A stretch of DNA of 64,000 nucleotides from NCBI GenBank assembly GCA_052093725.1, contig JBQDHL010000001.1, forward strand, positions 1 through 64,000. The letters are read 5' to 3'. This DNA comes from Jeotgalicoccus sp052093725 (GTDB taxonomy: Bacteria; Bacillota; Bacilli; Staphylococcales; Salinicoccaceae). Made by a program: the position numbers and the translations under genes. Positions 35,212-43,931 of the stretch are shown here, in pieces; positions within the stretch are counted from its first letter, which is position 1, and the number at the start of each line of letters is the position of its first letter. The notes under the pieces are model-generated. The model was not told the DNA's origin. It did not search any database and saw only the letters and a list, made by a program, of their open reading frames with translations.

Positions 35212-36198
35212 TTGTTGTATTTAAACAAACGAAAGATGCCTATTGAGCTTTTATATTACAATGCACTGTCTTTTAGAAAAAATCTCAACAGTCAGGAAAC
35301 GTACGAAAAGGAAAAACTGCAGAAAGGTTATGAAGGTGAGTGTCAATATGATCAGATTTTAGATGAAGTTGGACACGAGAATATCTATGTAATTAGAGAT
35401 GTCTATCTTAGAATAGGAAATACAGATACTCAATATGACACGTTAATTATCTCAGAAAATAGAGTAGTTATTAATGAAATTAAAAATTATACTGGAGATT
35501 ATCGGTATGAGAGTAACAGGTGGTTTAGAAATAATAAACCAATGAATGATAATGCTTTTGCACAACTGGATAGAGCTAAAGGGAAATTAATGAATTTGAT
35601 GGATGATGCGAATTTGCACGTAAAAGTCGAAGCAGCGTTAATTTTTACGAGCGATGACCTCAGGCTAATTTCTGAAGATCAACGCATTTGGAAAGAGGCA
35701 ATAATGCGGAATTATTTAAGGAACTATCTTCGTCAGTTTTACAATGAGCGTTTGGGCAACAAAGCTAAAAGTATAGCGAACACAATTAGAAACTCTGTCG
35801 TGGATAACAATTATTTTGAAGAATCAGCAGATATTAATCAGCTGCGACGAGGATTGTACTGTGGGGAATGCGGCAGCTTTAATCTGATGAAAAGACGATT
35901 CCAGTTTTTTTGTACCGAATGTGAAACTATAGAAAGCTATGACTCACATTTGCTTCGTGCCATGAATGACTTTAAATATTTGTTTTATAATCAACCGATG
36001 ACAAAGCGAGCATTTTCTTATTTTATCAACGAAGAAATTAACAAAAGTACGATGTTTCGTGCCTTTCAGAAGTACTGTCACATAGATAAAAAAGGGAATT
36101 ATACGACTTATACTTTGAAGTATCCGAGCTTGGAAGAAGCATTGGAGATAAATCGCAAAACGCAGCGTTATAAGGACAGATTGGTCAAGAATATGTAG
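35212..36198 (+). CDS. NERD-domain protein with C-terminal zinc ribbon
   Basis: 328 residues. The N-terminal half is a nuclease-related (NERD) domain: KGYEGE (about 38-43), QYDTLIIS with Asp76, and INEIKNYTG with Glu89 and Lys91, the PD-(D/E)xK-like triad. A four-cysteine ribbon follows (Cys217, Cys220, Cys234, Cys237), then a basic C-terminal region. Function unknown; nuclease activity is inferred. Start TTG 35212 or TTG 35215 after GAGGAGG. The gene is visibly more AT-rich than its neighbours, which suggests transfer. It sits alone between the tadA terminator and a hairpin repeat array. Confidence 0.82.
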   Translation: MLYLNKRKMPIELLYYNALSFRKNLNSQETYEKEKLQKGYEGECQYDQILDEVGHENIYVIRDVYLRIGNTDTQYDTLIISENRVVINEIKNYTGDYRYESNRWFRNNKPMNDNAFAQLDRAKGKLMNLMDDANLHVKVEAALIFTSDDLRLISEDQRIWKEAIMRNYLRNYLRQFYNERLGNKAKSIANTIRNSVVDNNYFEESADINQLRRGLYCGECGSFNLMKRRFQFFCTECETIESYDSHLLRAMNDFKYLFYNQPMTKRAFSYFINEEINKSTMFRAFQKYCHIDKKGNYTTYTLKYPSLEEALEINRKTQRYKDRLVKNM

Positions 36199-36210
36199 GA
36201 TGCATGGTCT

Positions 36211-36415
36211 GGGAGTTCTATGTAGTTCCTTCATAGGAACCCGTGGCGTCTGGGAATTCTATGAGTCTCCTTCATAGGAACCCGTGGAGTTTGAGAGTTC
36301 TATGAGTTTGATTCATAGGAATCCGTGGAGTTTAGGAGTTCAATGAGTTTCCTTCATAGGAATCCGCAATGTTTAGAAGTTCTATGATTTCCATTCATAG
36401 AACTCCCAAAAACCA
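36211..36415. repeat. Five-unit, 41-nt tandem hairpin repeat array
   Basis: Units are 36211-36251, 36252-36292, 36293-36333, 36334-36374 and 36375-36415, each exactly 41 nt. Each contains arms like GTTCTATG and CATAGGAAC around an 8-11-nt loop (bulged G in units 1-4, no bulge in unit 5), then a spacer such as CCGTGGAGTTT. The first 12 nt of the array (36211-36222) and 36396-36407 are exact reverse complements. It lies 12 nt beyond the NERD gene and before the convergent folE2 terminator. No coding potential seen. Confidence 0.93.
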
Positions 36416-36423
36416 CCCCCAAC

Positions 36424-36454
36424 AAAAAAAGATCGAAACCTAAAGGTTTCGATC
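36424..36454 (-). terminator. Terminator of folE2
   Basis: GATCGAAACC (36431-36440) and GGTTTCGATC (36445-36454), perfect 10 bp with loop TAAA. On the minus strand it is followed by seven T. Confidence 0.9.
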
Positions 36455-36468
36455 CCAATTTCAATAAG

Positions 36469-37347
36469 TTATTTCTGATATTTCAAACGACTGAATGCGT
36501 CGTGCTGGTGGATGCTTTCTTCGTTGCGGCATTCGAGTTCGAAGCCTTTAACCCATTCGAGTTCGACTAAGTCGTATGCAACTAAGCGAATCAGGTCTTC
36601 AACGAAACGCGGGTTTTCGTATGCGCGTTCTGTAACCATTTTCTCGTCTGTGCGTTTTAAAATCGGATAGAGCTGACTTGATGCGTTGATTTCCAGTATT
36701 TCGTATAAGTCTTCTTTATACGTTGCAGGGAGTTCAACACTGTCATCGATATCGATTAAAACTTTAACGTTGCCGCGCTGGTTGTGTGCGCTGTATTCAC
36801 TGATTTCTTTTGAGCATGGGCAGAGTGTAGTAACTTGTGCTGTCATACCGAATTGTTTGCGCGTAAATGATTCGCCGTCAAATGCTGCTGAGTAGATAAC
36901 ATCTGCGTTGGCTACAGCGTTCAGACCTGTACCTGGTGATGGTTTGTTAAAGAACCATTTGCCGTCGACAGTTAATTCTGCTGAGTTTTGCTCCATGCGG
37001 TCACGCAGTTTCGACAGTAGTTCTTTTAATGTATCGAAATCGAGCGGTACGCCGCCTTTATTTACAGTTTCGAGAGATTCGATTAAACGGCTCATGTTGA
37101 TGCCCTTTTCATCTTTTTTGAGGCTGGTTGCCAGCTCGAAATTCCCGACTGACTGGAAATCACCGATTACTACTGGGTAAGTTAAATTATTAATGCCGAC
37201 AGAGTCGACTTCAAAAAGGAAGTCTTTACGTGAGTTTTGTAAATCTGCCATATCTTCTTTATTTTTTGGTTTAATGCCTTCAATAGGATCTACTGAACCA
37301 AAATGTTTAAAACGACCTTCTCGCGTCGTCAAGTCAAATTCTTCCAT
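36469..37347 (-). CDS. folE2: GTP cyclohydrolase IB
   Basis: 292 residues. The metal-flexible FolE2 type that makes 7,8-dihydroneopterin triphosphate for folate. The catalytic Cys lies in TLCPCSKEISEYSAHNQRG, and the SRKDFLFEVDSVG N-terminal region is typical. The same enzyme is used in Staphylococcus aureus. First-to-last order on the minus strand is pdxK, yojF-like, bshB2, folE2. Confidence 0.94.
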   Translation of the reverse strand: MEEFDLTTREGRFKHFGSVDPIEGIKPKNKEDMADLQNSRKDFLFEVDSVGINNLTYPVVIGDFQSVGNFELATSLKKDEKGINMSRLIESLETVNKGGVPLDFDTLKELLSKLRDRMEQNSAELTVDGKWFFNKPSPGTGLNAVANADVIYSAAFDGESFTRKQFGMTAQVTTLCPCSKEISEYSAHNQRGNVKVLIDIDDSVELPATYKEDLYEILEINASSQLYPILKRTDEKMVTERAYENPRFVEDLIRLVAYDLVELEWVKGFELECRNEESIHQHDAFSRLKYQK

Positions 37348-37359
37348 TTATAATGCTCC

Positions 37360-38034
37360 TTAGTCAATTTCGTAACTGTAAAAGTTCTCGTATCTCATCC
37401 ATCGGTTCCGTGCATCGTCGCCTTGCTGTGTATCTGCCGCAAGGTCTTCGAGCAATTTACCGGTTTGTGAACGATGGGCTGCCATGACATCCAGTTTCCG
37501 TTCTGTAAAGCCGTCAATATCGATGACAATATCCGGTTCACCGAGATCATCGAAAGTACGATTATCAAACGCCACGAGCTGAAGTGCCGGACGTTTATCT
37601 TTAGGCATATCAGCCAGTGATTCTATAACAGCATCTGCAGTGGCCTCGTGATCGGGGTGCACTGAGTAGCCGGGGTAGAACGTAATAATACGCGTTGGCT
37701 GAAGTTCATCGATTAAATCGGTAATAACGCCTTTAAGTTTACCATGTTCTTCGAATTCGAGTGTTTTATCTCTGAACCCGAGCAGGCGGAGATCGTCAAT
37801 ACCCATAATGCGAGCAGACTCTTCGACTTCGGCTTTACGGATTGAGTGCAGCGACTCGCGTGTTGCAAACGGCGGGTAACCAAGGTTACGGCCCATATCG
37901 CCAAATGTAAGACATGCATACGTGACAGGCACTTGTTTCTCTCTGTATTTCATTATTGTTCCACTGACACCGAATGCTTCATCGTCGGGGTGAGGGAAAA
38001 CAACAAGAACGTGATTTTCCTGTGAAAAATCCAT
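37360..38034 (-). CDS. bshB2: Bacillithiol biosynthesis deacetylase BshB2
   Basis: 224 residues, PIG-L/LmbE family zinc deacetylase. The metal motif HPDDE is at 15-19, with a second site in YPGYSVHPDHEA. It removes acetyl from GlcNAc-malate in bacillithiol synthesis. It is preceded by a YojF-type gene and followed by folE2 at 12 nt, as in staphylococci. Confidence 0.9.
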   Translation of the reverse strand: MDFSQENHVLVVFPHPDDEAFGVSGTIMKYREKQVPVTYACLTFGDMGRNLGYPPFATRESLHSIRKAEVEESARIMGIDDLRLLGFRDKTLEFEEHGKLKGVITDLIDELQPTRIITFYPGYSVHPDHEATADAVIESLADMPKDKRPALQLVAFDNRTFDDLGEPDIVIDIDGFTERKLDVMAAHRSQTGKLLEDLAADTQQGDDARNRWMRYENFYSYEID

Positions 38035-38045
38035 GTGATTTCCTC

Positions 38046-38414
38046 CTACTTAAAGAATGGTTGTGTTGAAATTTCAAGTGCTGAAGCGAGCTTGCCCTCA
38101 GCGTTAAAGCCGTGCATGATAAATTCCCCGTTTTCGCCTTCAATATAATGCGTTAAACCGAGAACATAAACCCAGCCGCCGTTATCGAGCTTTAATCCGA
38201 CACGGTGCTCTTTTGAGCGGTTACCGCCGCGGATTGTAGCCTGAATAAATTCTACCTGAATATTGCGGAGGAATGTACCGGCATTAAAAACATTATCATC
38301 CAAATGACTGGCATACATGCCGTTTGTAATTTCAACGTGTAAGTAGACCGGTGTATTTTCGTATGATGTTAATACTTTTTGGACATCCTGCTTTACTATT
38401 TTCTTCATTTCCAT
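38046..38414 (-). CDS. YojF family protein
   Basis: 122 residues from ATG 38414 (MEMKKIVKQDV), which has GGGAG 10 nt upstream; a longer frame from 38468 lacks a good RBS and runs through a hairpin. The YojF/DUF1806 family is of unknown function and is consistently paired with bshB2, suggesting a link with bacillithiol. No membrane segment. Confidence 0.82.
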   Translation of the reverse strand: MEMKKIVKQDVQKVLTSYENTPVYLHVEITNGMYASHLDDNVFNAGTFLRNIQVEFIQATIRGGNRSKEHRVGLKLDNGGWVYVLGLTHYIEGENGEFIMHGFNAEGKLASALEISTQPFFK

Positions 38415-38456
38415 GAATAGAAAACTCCCATAATCATAATATCGGTTACACATTAA

Positions 38457-38478
38457 AAGAGATAGCAAGCTATCTCTT
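38457..38478 (-). terminator. Hairpin at the end of pdxK
   Basis: AAGAGATAGC (38457-38466) and GCTATCTCTT (38469-38478) are exact complements; the short TTTT on the minus strand follows. The pdxK stop codon lies in the arm. Probably a weak terminator before the yojF-bshB2-folE2 unit. Confidence 0.55.
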
Positions 38479-39310
38479 AGTTCAATACTTTATCTACAAC
38501 TTCGATTTTTTCGACTGAATTATACGCACCATGTCTGACAACTCCGACATGCTCGTTCATCTGCCAGCCATTTTTAATTGCGCTGGTAACGAAAGCCTTC
38601 GCAAGCTGCACAGCCTCAAGCGGCTCTTTGCCATTTGCGAGGTTCGCTGCGATTGACGCAGCAAATGTACATCCTGCACCGTGGTTAAATGCAGTATCGA
38701 ATTTCTTAGATTCAAGAAGATGAAGTTCACTGCCATCGTAAAAAACGTCGATAGCCGAATCGCCTTCGATGCCCGTGCCGCCTTTAACGACAACGTAGTT
38801 TGCGCCTTTAGCGTGAATTAATTTAGCAGCTTCTTTAATTTCATCAAGAGTGCGCGGTGTTTTAATGCCGGCAAGGTGTCCTGCTTCTACTAAGTTCGGT
38901 GTAACGACCGTGGCATGAGGAATCAGGTTTTCAATCATCGATTCAACAAGTCCCGGGTTTAAAACTTCATCGTCACCTTTACAGACCATGACCGGGTCAA
39001 CGACGAAATGTTTCGCATTTGAGTTTAAAAATGCGTCCTTCGAAAGTTCTACAACTTCTTCTGAAGGCAGCATTCCAGTTTTAATTACATCGGGATTTAA
39101 AGATAATGCTGTTTCGAGCTGATTTTTAACATCTTCTATTGGGATTGGGCTCACGCGGTGAGACCAAGTTGACGGTTCCATTGATACTACAGTTGTTAAT
39201 ACACTGAAGCCGTATGTTTCGTGCTCCTGGAAAGCCTTTAAATCTGCTGCGATTCCAGCGCCTCCGCTCACATCTGTACCGGCTATAGTTAACGTTTTTG
39301 CAAGTGCCAT
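38477..39310 (-). CDS. pdxK: Pyridoxine/pyridoxal kinase of the ThiD-like type
   Basis: 277 residues, ribokinase fold. The N-terminal TIAGTDVSGGAGIAADLKAF and the anion-hole motif NHGAGCTFAA are present. The GAGC form is typical of the dual-Cys PdxK enzymes of Bacillus and Staphylococcus, whereas true ThiD usually has GTGC; thus PLP salvage is favoured over thiamine synthesis. Divergent from ung. Confidence 0.82.
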   Translation of the reverse strand: MALAKTLTIAGTDVSGGAGIAADLKAFQEHETYGFSVLTTVVSMEPSTWSHRVSPIPIEDVKNQLETALSLNPDVIKTGMLPSEEVVELSKDAFLNSNAKHFVVDPVMVCKGDDEVLNPGLVESMIENLIPHATVVTPNLVEAGHLAGIKTPRTLDEIKEAAKLIHAKGANYVVVKGGTGIEGDSAIDVFYDGSELHLLESKKFDTAFNHGAGCTFAASIAANLANGKEPLEAVQLAKAFVTSAIKNGWQMNEHVGVVRHGAYNSVEKIEVVDKVLN

Positions 39311-39430
39311 AATATTGCCCCCTAATTCTACTGATAGATATTGTCATTTTACTATAATCAGCCGTGTAATTCTAGAGCATTGCTTACAACGATGATATAA
39401 TGAAACTTCAGTATGGAGGTGCGTGAAAAA

Positions 39431-40096
39431 ATGGCTCATTTAAACTGGGAAGATATCTTCCGGGACATTACAAATAATCACGATTTTACAACGATGAGAC
39501 AGACGTTAAATGAACGTTACAGAAGCGGTGAAGTGTATCCGCCTGAAGAAGAGGTGTACACTGCATTTAAATTAACGCCGTTCAACGGCATTAAAGTGGT
39601 AGTTTTAGGTCAAGATCCGTATCACGGCAAAGGGCAGTCGCACGGACTCGCATTTTCAGTAAATGAAGGTATTAAAATCCCGCCGTCACTAAGAAACATA
39701 TATAAGGAACTTGAAAGCGACCTCGGTGTTGTCAGAACGACCGGTAATTTATCAGACTGGGCGCGTGAAGGCGTCTTATTATTAAACACAGTGCTGACAG
39801 TGGACGCAGGCGATGCAAACTCGCACCGCGGACTTGGCTGGGAGCAGTTTACGGATGATATTATCCGCACGATTTCTGAAAATCACGAACATGTGGTTTT
39901 TATCTTGTGGGGAAAACCGGCACAGCAGAAAATTAAATTAATCGATACAGATAAGCATAAAGTTATTACGTCGGTGCATCCGAGTCCCTTGTCATCTTAC
40001 AGAGGCTTTTTTGGATCAAAACCGTTCAGCCAGACGAACGATTATTTAGAATCGGTTGGAAGAGGCGCAATAGATTGGAGCGAACAGCATGAATAA
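39431..40096 (+). CDS. ung: Uracil-DNA glycosylase
   Basis: 221 residues from ATG 39431 (MAHLNWEDIF), 9 nt after GGAGGTG; the in-frame ATG at 39413 lies in that RBS region. The water-activating loop GQDPYHG is at 60-66 (Asp62) and the minor-groove loop HPSPLSSYRGFFGS is at the C-terminus. Removes uracil from DNA. Confidence 0.95.
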   Translation: MAHLNWEDIFRDITNNHDFTTMRQTLNERYRSGEVYPPEEEVYTAFKLTPFNGIKVVVLGQDPYHGKGQSHGLAFSVNEGIKIPPSLRNIYKELESDLGVVRTTGNLSDWAREGVLLLNTVLTVDAGDANSHRGLGWEQFTDDIIRTISENHEHVVFILWGKPAQQKIKLIDTDKHKVITSVHPSPLSSYRGFFGSKPFSQTNDYLESVGRGAIDWSEQHE

Positions 40097-40334
40097 GAGG
40101 ATTGCTGCGGAATTAAAAAACGAACTGAGCTTTATAGAAGCGGGCATCGATGTGGAAAAGCATGCTTATGCTATGCAGAGGCTGCTTGAGCTGCTGTCAG
40201 ATTCACAGAGTGAAGACTCGGTGCCTGAGGCCGCTAAATTAGAAGAAAATGTGACAATACACCGTACGCCTATTGCAAAAACTCAGGCAGACGAGGATGA
40301 TGACGGTAACGGCAAAGATATATTTGATTTTTAA
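40089..40334 (+). CDS. YwdI-like small protein
   Basis: 81 residues. Short acidic, mostly helical protein overlapping ung by 8 nt. Its position and size fit the YwdI family found after ung in bacilli. Function unknown. Confidence 0.7.
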   Translation: MNKRIAAELKNELSFIEAGIDVEKHAYAMQRLLELLSDSQSEDSVPEAAKLEENVTIHRTPIAKTQADEDDDGNGKDIFDF

Positions 40335-40352
40335 TGGAGGGCGTTTCACTTA

Positions 40353-40619
40353 ATGAAAGTATTCATCATCGTGGGTTCAGTGTTTTTCATTCTTTCATTT
40401 GTGCTCGGCATGTATAAAGAAAAACTGCGGGAAGAGCATAAAAAACCATGGAGTAAAGCTCTGAAATATATCAGGTATATCTCACTGGCACTGCTGTTTG
40501 CAGGTCTCGTGTATGTACCGGAAGTACAAATATTAAAATTCGGCGGATGGCTGCTTATTTTCAGTCTTATACTTTATTTAAGTTCGCTGTATCTTATTTT
40601 TATTAAAAACAGAGAGTAA
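40353..40619 (+). CDS. Small membrane protein of unknown function
   Basis: 88 residues with about three hydrophobic helices (3-20, 42-60, 64-83) and a basic loop after the first. I do not recognise the family. RBS GGAGGGCG. Between the YwdI-like gene and the DUF423 gene, apparently in the ung operon. Confidence 0.7.
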   Translation: MKVFIIVGSVFFILSFVLGMYKEKLREEHKKPWSKALKYIRYISLALLFAGLVYVPEVQILKFGGWLLIFSLILYLSSLYLIFIKNRE

Positions 40620-40638
40620 AGCGGGGTAAATTAATCAT

Positions 40639-41004
40639 ATGAAATTATTTATTATATTAGGTGCAGTCAATGCATTTATCGCAGTAGCATGCGGCGCATT
40701 CGGTGCACATTTACTGGAAGGCAAACTGAGCGCGCATTATTTAGACGTTTGGGAAACTGCAGTTAAGTATCAGTTCTATCATGCACTTGGACTCATCGCG
40801 ATTGGCGTTTTAATTCAGGTCACAGGCGCACAATTCCTAGTTGCAGCCGGATGGTTCATGACAGCAGGAATCGTCTTCTTTACAGGATCACTTATGGTGC
40901 TGGCATTCTCAGGCATCTCAATCCTCGGTGCAGTAACGCCAATCGGCGGAGTGATGTTCTTAATCAGCTGGGCACTTGTTATTATTGGAATCGCAAAACT
41001 ATAG
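40639..41004 (+). CDS. DUF423 family membrane protein (YwdK-like)
   Basis: 121 residues, four transmembrane helices. The N-terminal GAVNAFIAVACGAFGAHLLE and WETAVKYQFYHALGL are signatures of DUF423. Function unknown. Last gene of the ung unit, followed by a terminator. Confidence 0.85.
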   Translation: MKLFIILGAVNAFIAVACGAFGAHLLEGKLSAHYLDVWETAVKYQFYHALGLIAIGVLIQVTGAQFLVAAGWFMTAGIVFFTGSLMVLAFSGISILGAVTPIGGVMFLISWALVIIGIAKL

Positions 41005-41019
41005 TATTTATATGTGAAG

Positions 41020-41045
41020 CCGGGACACGTGGTCCCGGTTTTTTT
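41020..41045 (+). terminator. Terminator of the ung unit
   Basis: CCGGGAC (41020-41026) and GTCCCGG (41032-41038), then seven T. The rest of 41046-41156 shows nothing I can identify. Confidence 0.85.
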
Positions 41046-41156
41046 GTGGTGTGTGTGAGGCTACGTGTGGTAGTTCGATGAGCTGATGTCATAAGGTTCA
41101 GGCTCTTTTATCAATCTCCTAAAAAAGTCACCATAAAATTAATTCAAATAAAAATG

Positions 41157-41206
41157 TTTACAAATGACGCTATTGGTTATATAGTTATATACATAGATAT
41201 ATAACC
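41157..41206 (+). promoter_or_regulatory. Promoter and probable GntR operator
   Basis: TTTACA (41157-41162), 17-nt spacer, TATAGT (41180-41185). GGTTATAT (41175-41182) and ATATAACC (41199-41206) form an inverted repeat covering the -10 and start region, placed directly before the GntR gene, as expected for autorepression. Confidence 0.65.
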
Positions 41207-41263
41207 AGATGACTTAAGAAGAAAATATAAATAGATTACCGGTTAAGGAAGGGAGGATGCGAT

Positions 41264-41635
41264 GTGTCGAACCTGCTGAATGAGAAAAAGCCGATTTATG
41301 AACAAATCAGAGATTGGCTGGCGGATCAGATTATTGACGAAACGCTCGCTGAACACGATAAAGTACCGTCGACCAATGAGATTGTCACGTATTTTAAAGT
41401 GAATCATATAACTGTTTCAAAAGGTGTTACAGAACTTGTGGAAAACGGCGTATTATACAAAAAAAGAGGTGTAGGAATGTTCGTGGAAGAAGGTGCACGA
41501 AACAAACTGCTGGCGTCGAGAAGAGAAGGGTTTGTTGAAGAATATCTGAAGCCGATGCTTGAAGAAGCGAGAAAACTAGATTTAACAGAAAGTGATATAC
41601 AAAAAATGATTAATGTAAACGGGAGGGACAAATAA
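41264..41635 (+). CDS. GntR-family regulator, YtrA type
   Basis: 123 residues. N-terminal winged helix (PIYEQIRDWLADQI and VPSTNEIVTYFKVNHITVSKG) with only a short C-terminal helix, the YtrA subfamily that controls ABC transporter operons. GTG start after GGGAGGATG. Ends in a 1-nt overlap with the ATPase gene. Confidence 0.88.
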   Translation: MSNLLNEKKPIYEQIRDWLADQIIDETLAEHDKVPSTNEIVTYFKVNHITVSKGVTELVENGVLYKKRGVGMFVEEGARNKLLASRREGFVEEYLKPMLEEARKLDLTESDIQKMINVNGRDK

Positions 41636-42513
41636 TGACTTTAAAAATAGAGAATGTAGATTTAAAAATAAAAAAAGACACGATACTGACGGATATCAGC
41701 CTTGAGCTTGAGGTGGGGAAAATTTACGGGCTGCTTGGACGAAACGGTGCTGGAAAAACTTCATTACTGTCGTTGATTGCATCGTACAGAAAAGTGACCG
41801 ACGGCAATATTACATTGGACGGTAAAAAAGTATATGAGCAGGATGACGTGATGCAGCACATCAACTTCCTGTATAACCCGAAAGAAACGAGTGCAGAAAT
41901 CGATAAGATTACGAAATATATCGAATCCGGCTCCATTTTCCGCAATGATTTCGATAAAGAGTACGCTTACCGTCTGCTTGAAAAATTCGATATCGATACA
42001 GACAAAGCATATAGCAAATTATCTCAAGGGCAGCAGGCGGCTGTAACAGCAACGCTTGGTCTCGCATCATTATCGAAAGTAACAATTTTTGATGAAGTGA
42101 CGAACGGCATGGATGCACCGACACGCGAACTGTTTTACAGCGAGGTACTTGAAGCGGCAAACCGCGAGGAACGTATTATTATTCTTTCGACGCACATTAT
42201 TTCGGAGATGGAGCACTTATTCGATGAAATTATTATGATTCATAAGGGACAGGTTCTGCTGCAGGAATCAACGTATGAGCTGCTTGAGAAGGGTTATACT
42301 GTTGCCGGTAAAGCGGAAAGAGTCAGAGCATTTACAGAAAATAAAAATGTGATTAATGTAAAATTCTTAGGAGCACTGCAGATTGATACGGTACTCGGCA
42401 GAGTGACGCCGGAGGAAATGGATATCGCAGCAGATGATCATCTGGATATTTCGCCGTTGAAACTTCAGGAAATGTTTATCAGCCTGACGGATAAAAAGAA
42501 AGACGGGAAGTGA
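41635..42513 (+). CDS. ABC transporter ATP-binding protein
   Basis: 292 residues. Walker A GRNGAGKT (35-42), signature LSQGQQ (near 134), Walker B VTIFDEV, and a late His in LSTHIIS. The Glu after Walker B Asp is present. Paired with a YtrA regulator and two permeases; such systems often export or sense cell-wall-active agents, but the substrate here is not known. Confidence 0.9.
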   Translation: MTLKIENVDLKIKKDTILTDISLELEVGKIYGLLGRNGAGKTSLLSLIASYRKVTDGNITLDGKKVYEQDDVMQHINFLYNPKETSAEIDKITKYIESGSIFRNDFDKEYAYRLLEKFDIDTDKAYSKLSQGQQAAVTATLGLASLSKVTIFDEVTNGMDAPTRELFYSEVLEAANREERIIILSTHIISEMEHLFDEIIMIHKGQVLLQESTYELLEKGYTVAGKAERVRAFTENKNVINVKFLGALQIDTVLGRVTPEEMDIAADDHLDISPLKLQEMFISLTDKKKDGK

Positions 42514-42517
42514 TTAA

Positions 42518-43141
42518 ATGATTACCCGTAATAAAAAAATGATAAAGAAATTTATAATATGGATTTTTATTGCAGTGCTGGCGATGACAGTGTTCCTAGG
42601 TGTGAGTATTTATTTCAGTGATGATACAGGAGATATTTATTATCAGGGATTCTTCAGTTCGCTAAAAATTGCGACGCTTTTATTCGGTCTGATTGCTGTA
42701 ATTACGCTTAAGAAATATGTCGCGCAGGGATTGTCGCGGAAAACGTTTTTTAAAGATAGCACATTGTCTATTGTCATGATTAGTTTGTATTCACTGTTAT
42801 TAATAAATGTTTTCGGCTGGCTGCTGAACAAAGTTCCGGCACTTGCAGGACAAATTTTAACGAGTGAGTATATTGAGAATATGATACTTCTAAACGCATC
42901 AGCGTTTGTGGCAGCACTGCTTTTTTACTATGTGGGACTCACGATATTTTTCAGTTTTAGAATAAATGGGTGGTTTGGAACATTGGTAAGCATAGTGCTG
43001 GGCGTATTTTCAGGCTATATGAGTTTCACGGATATGCTGTTAAACAATCCGGGTCTGTATTTCCTAAGCGCAGGTGCTGCAATGCTTATATTTGGTTATC
43101 TCGCTTTCCGTGCAGTCACGGCAGCGTATATTAAAATTTAA
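42518..43141 (+). CDS. ABC transporter membrane subunit A
   Basis: 207 residues, about six hydrophobic helices. Contains GLSRKTFFK near residue 70, also found in the next gene, so the two are divergent paralogues that probably form a heterodimeric permease with the upstream ATPase. Confidence 0.78.
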   Translation: MITRNKKMIKKFIIWIFIAVLAMTVFLGVSIYFSDDTGDIYYQGFFSSLKIATLLFGLIAVITLKKYVAQGLSRKTFFKDSTLSIVMISLYSLLLINVFGWLLNKVPALAGQILTSEYIENMILLNASAFVAALLFYYVGLTIFFSFRINGWFGTLVSIVLGVFSGYMSFTDMLLNNPGLYFLSAGAAMLIFGYLAFRAVTAAYIKI

Positions 43142-43155
43142 AAAGGAGTGAGACC

Positions 43156-43824
43156 ATGACTACTAAATTAAAAGAAACGACGAAAATATTTACAAGCATA
43201 TTTCCAGTATGGTCACTCTGGTATATCGGGGTTCTGCTGATTGTATATATTATCTCGAATATTTTTACTAGTGAGGGGATTTCATCATTCTTTGGCTTCG
43301 GTATGACGGCCAACCGGACCTATCTGTTCGTGCTGGGAATTCTTTCAGTGCTGATGTTTACGGAGTGGGCAGTGAATATGGGAATATCGAGAAAGACATT
43401 TTTTAAATCGATGATGATTACAGGACTGATTACGGCGGTGTTTGTAACAGTGATAGTTGGAATTATCACATTTGTATTATCATTCACACCTTTTACGGGT
43501 GATTATCTGATAGTTGACGATCTCAGATATTTAACTGAATTTGAATATCTGATCTTCCACTTCATCAGCGGACTGCTGTTCTGGGCATTGGGTATGCTGA
43601 TAGCCACTGCATTTTACAGAGGATTCTGGGCAGGTATGCTGTCAATTTTATCAGGTCTTGTGGCACTGGTGATTCTGTTTTTTAATGAAGACTTGCTGAA
43701 TTACCTCGGCTCAATCGGCAACATGACTGTGTATATCGGATTTGCATTGCTAATAGTTTTAACAATGCTTTACAGCTGGATTGGCTACAGAGTTATAAAA
43801 AATATACCGATAAAATTCGGATAA
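43156..43824 (+). CDS. ABC transporter membrane subunit B
   Basis: 222 residues, about six hydrophobic helices, with GISRKTFFK in the position of the matching motif in subunit A. RBS AAGGAGTGAG. Last gene of the GntR operon, followed by a terminator. Confidence 0.78.
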   Translation: MTTKLKETTKIFTSIFPVWSLWYIGVLLIVYIISNIFTSEGISSFFGFGMTANRTYLFVLGILSVLMFTEWAVNMGISRKTFFKSMMITGLITAVFVTVIVGIITFVLSFTPFTGDYLIVDDLRYLTEFEYLIFHFISGLLFWALGMLIATAFYRGFWAGMLSILSGLVALVILFFNEDLLNYLGSIGNMTVYIGFALLIVLTMLYSWIGYRVIKNIPIKFG

Positions 43825-43833
43825 CAGAAGAAG

Positions 43834-43864
43834 CGGAATCTCACTCAAGTGGGATTCCGTTTTT
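43834..43864 (+). terminator. Terminator of the ABC operon
   Basis: CGGAATCTCAC (43834-43844) and GTGGGATTCCG (43849-43859), 11 bp with one G-U, then TTTTT. Confidence 0.85.
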
Positions 43865-43931
43865 CATTATACGAAATCACTCTTCAACAATTTAAGCAGC
43901 AAGAGGAGTATAATTATATACAGAGAATTTT

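Noticed and set aside
36211..36415. Could the 41-nt array be a CRISPR array?
   Set aside because: Units are contiguous with no unique spacers, and no cas genes are nearby.
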